A stretch of 25,062 bases of DNA from Pezizomycotina sp. ARF18 (Eukaryota > Ascomycota): positions 1 through 25,062 of the forward strand of contig AZLU01000368.1 of the NCBI GenBank assembly GCA_002224055.1, given 5' to 3'. A program made the position numbers and the translations under genes. Each line of letters opens with the position of its first letter. Position 1 is the stretch's first letter. The notes below the pieces were generated by a model that saw only the letters and a list, made by a program, of their open reading frames with translations, ran no database searches and was not told where the DNA came from. Positions 22,801 to 25,062 of the stretch are shown here, in pieces.

Positions 22801-23945
22801 TGGCCATTCAGGTCGACATGGGGTTGAACGGGGGTTTCCTCCGCCAAAGGCGATGGCCCTGCCTACTTGCGCCTTGCCAGACAGTTGGAGGGCCATGGTT
22901 ATAGGAACCGGGAGATTCGGTAGGCGTCCATGGACGCGCGGGCGGATTGGTAGCAACCGGGGTTCGGTCGTCATCGTGAAATTGGCTGCCGAATATCTGC
23001 GAAGCTCGGCTGGAAGCCCTAGACGAAGGGGCCGGGTGCTGGCCAATGTCTAGGGCAATGGGGATAGCACCAGGGTTAATTGATAAATGGTGGGGTTTCC
23101 TTCCCGAGATTGATGGGGAAGGCGAGACGTTTGAGCCGCCGAAGACGCGACTAAAGCGGTCTCCAGTCGAGCTAGGGAACGCGGAGATCGGAGTTTCTGG
23201 TGGCGGTGGGGATCCACGACGGGCGGTGACGGTGATGGTGGAGGAGTTCGACAGAGTCCTGTCGAGAGTGGAGGATGATTGAGGTGGCCAGTACTGCTGG
23301 TGGTAGCTGGTATACGAGGGGGTCGCGGAGTCTGGGAATCGGAACTTGCCGAGTCTTCTGGGATTGGTTGCGTTTGTGCACGCTGGAGTCTTTGAGGACG
23401 GCCCTCTCGGGCGCGGAAAGCTGGGGGAGCCGGATAGTTATCCGAGTCCTTTACGGAGACATGTCTCACAGGTCTCAACGAAACCGGCGTTGAACCGCTG
23501 GGGGAATTTTCGACCGGGCTTTGCTCTGAAGCTAGGCTTAGGTCGTCCGGATCCTGATCCTGCTGCGATAGGCGCGCATGCTGCTGCTGCAGTCGAAGAA
23601 CCTCGTCTCTCTCCGCAGCTATGCGGTCGAGGTAGGGCAACTGGTCGAGCGGTTGGGTGTTAGCACGTTGCATGCGAGGTAAGGGAGGTTCCTGCCTATG
23701 GCGCGGTGGCGAAGTGGGTTGTTGCGACTTTTGCGCCCTCACAGCCTGGAAGCCGTTCTCCTGAGCCTACCGGAGGGCTCTGGAGAATCGATGAGGTCGT
23801 TTCTTGCCATTTGGTCGTGGGGGTATTGCGGCATGTTTGATTTATTTATGCGGAGGGGAGCAGGAGTAACTGAAGAAGCGGTAGATACTCGGTCGCTTCC
23901 TGAATAGTACTCTTGTTCTCTGCTTTTCGACTTGCTGCCATCCAT
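19848..23945 (-). CDS. WW-domain protein with C-terminal PhoD-like phosphatase domain
   Basis: Probable metal-dependent phosphoesterase of the fungal PhoD-like family (PhoD_2 type); substrate unknown. It starts MDGSKSKSREQEYY. Order: Ser/Pro/Gln-rich N-terminus; PPSY motif at about residue 424 (near 22675); Q11 tract (22351-22383, residues about 520-530); Met-Ser-Pro-Gly repeats; WW domain at about 610-645 (LPDGWMSHL, QYYYIH, TQWEFP, with both Trp and the YYY block); then the phosphatase domain from about 710 (GVYFGPYLRYTNMD; FLVAGRTERNWRF; REIPLLK; HEEDVQHAYFHYY) with the metal-binding DDHDIFDGFGSYPEY at about 945 and GPGVALVGPDT and SERNPHQVMAGPTYQG after it. It ends ...KYGPVVISRCEFGY-stop at 19848. 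Introns: 21281..21209 (GTATGT/TAG) and 21035..20975 (GTAAGC/TTAG). Total is about 1,320 residues. About twenty frame changes occur, mostly one base lost from a run, for example CCC at 22857-22859, 22294-22296, 20293-20295 and 20053-20055. No signal peptide or membrane segment was seen. Confidence 0.93.
20975..21035 (-). other. 61-base intron inside the metal-binding motif
   Basis: Donor GTAAGC, branch-like GTGCTAAT, acceptor CCTTAG. It splits the isoleucine codon of DDHD-I-FDGFGSYP in phase 2. Joining the flanks restores the family's motif exactly. Confidence 0.88.
21209..21281 (-). other. 73-base intron in the phosphatase gene
   Basis: Donor GTATGT directly after REIPLLK, branch-like GAGCTAATG, acceptor AATAG before EWIE. 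The boundary is clean, but the first residues after it need one base restored near 21196. Confidence 0.82.
22351..22383 (-). repeat. Polyglutamine tract (Q11)
   Basis: Eleven consecutive CAG/CAA codons, followed by further Q-rich sequence to about 22440. CAG and CAA are interspersed rather than a pure CAG array, which favours length stability. Confidence 0.9.
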
Positions 23946-25062
23946 GATTGAGAAGGGAAACGGGGGTTTAGCAAGATATATATTCCTTCAGGATTTGCGT
24001 CCAAGGATATCGTTTTGAGAAATAGGTTTTTTAAAAAAAAAATATTAATAAATAAATAAATTAAAATAAGGTAAGATTTATTTCTTATGGTTTCCCCCCC
24101 TTGTCTTGAGCAGTGCGTGTGTAGTGAGTGTGTGTGGGCGTATCTTGTTTATTGCCTCTCAAAAAGATATTATCCTTAAAAGAAAATCAAAAGATAAAAA
24201 AAAGAAAAAAAAAAAAAAAGGAAGAAGCGCCTTTCTATCCTCTTTTCAGAACCTCGAAGAAAAAAGCTCAGCAGAGAAATAAACCAAAAGCGGTAGAGAG
24301 AAGTAGTAGAGAAGGAAGATAAAGGACGAAGTTTCTTGTTGTATAAGATCGTTAAGTTACTATATTTACTAACACTTAGGAAAGGAAGCGACGGCCTTGT
24401 GGAAAACGGGTGGGAGAAAAAAAGGGAGGGGTAAAAGAATGATTTGGAAGAAAAAAAAAAAAAAGAAAAGAAATAAAGGAGATAAAAATAACTAATAATT
24501 ACTTCTCCTAAATAAACAGCTAATCAAATGAAAAAAAAAAATTTTAAATGAAAAAATAATACAGGAAGTAGTAAATAACTATCGAGCCGTTTTGTTCCTT
24601 TCCTCCTTCTGCTAGCTAATAAGAAGAAAGGTGGGGGAAATTTCGATAGCGATAGGTAAAGTATCTTGCCGCTAAAAGATCGCTACCTGTACGTATATTT
24701 TACTCACAGAACACACGATAGTTGTTTCTTTTCTTTTTCGTATGGTATATAACAAGCTAGTGGCAGTATTTTGGCGCCCGGGAAACTGCTGAGAAAGCCC
24801 CTCCGCATACACTTACAAAAAAAAAGGAAGAAAGAAGAAAGGATATTACAACTTTTAGCTTCTCTTGAGGTGGTTAGGCGTTCCTCCTCGTCTTTTGCCA
24901 TTATCATCTAGGATAATTCCGCCTCTCTCTCTCACCTCTTCCCGGCCCGGTCCTGAATAAGAAAGTATTTAGTAGAACCGTTTGTTCAGCATCTCTGAGA
25001 TCGATCAGAAGTAAGGAAAGGTCACCCGTGACAGAGAACGTTGTCAAAAAGGGATTCCTCAC
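23946..25062. other. Upstream flank of the PhoD-like phosphatase gene
   Basis: About 1.1 kb, AT-rich, with A-rich tracts near 24031-24063, 24197-24219 and 24451-24475 and a GT-rich patch at 24114-24140. It presumably holds the promoter and 5' leader of the gene starting at 23945. No second gene is seen. Confidence 0.6.

Overview
The window looks like nuclear DNA of a fungus, most likely a filamentous ascomycete (Pezizomycotina). This is an inference from three things: the gene families present, the short introns (about 60 to 340 bases) with CTAAC/CTAAT-type branch sites, and proteins with glutamine-rich tails. It is gene-poor. Three protein genes can be supported, all on the minus strand, separated by long AT-rich stretches full of A/T homopolymers and simple repeats. 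I found no rRNA, tRNA, CRISPR array or intact mobile element.

Layout. 1-8705 is a gene desert. 10404..8706 (minus) encodes a thioredoxin with a C-terminal PITH domain (TXNL1/Txl1 type), in four exons. 10405-14935 is a second gene-free stretch. 17164..14936 (minus) encodes a Gts1-type ArfGAP with UBA domain and glutamine-rich tail, in four exons including a 17-base microexon. 17165-19847 is intergenic. 23945..19848 (minus) encodes a protein of about 1,320 residues with a proline/serine-rich N-terminus, a PPxY motif, a polyglutamine stretch, a WW domain and a C-terminal PhoD-like phosphatase domain. The remainder to 25062 is its AT-rich upstream flank.

The main property of the window is that none of the three genes can be read in one frame, although their domains are clearly conserved. 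Each coding sequence switches frame every 100-250 bases, and most switches are explained by one missing base in a short homopolymer (CCC where CCCC is needed, TTT where TTTT is needed). One splice acceptor also appears to have lost a base. Three unrelated housekeeping-type genes showing the same lesion point to indel error in an unpolished sequence rather than three decayed genes. Single-frame gene calls here are therefore misleading, and each gene must be read across frames.

The three genes act in different processes (redox/proteasome, membrane traffic, and a phosphoesterase of unknown substrate). Nothing in the sequence suggests that they are co-regulated or form a cluster. I did not find a convincing new biological system. 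The more interesting items are the PPxY plus WW combination in the PhoD protein, the ArfGAP microexon, and several compact palindromes in the non-coding DNA.
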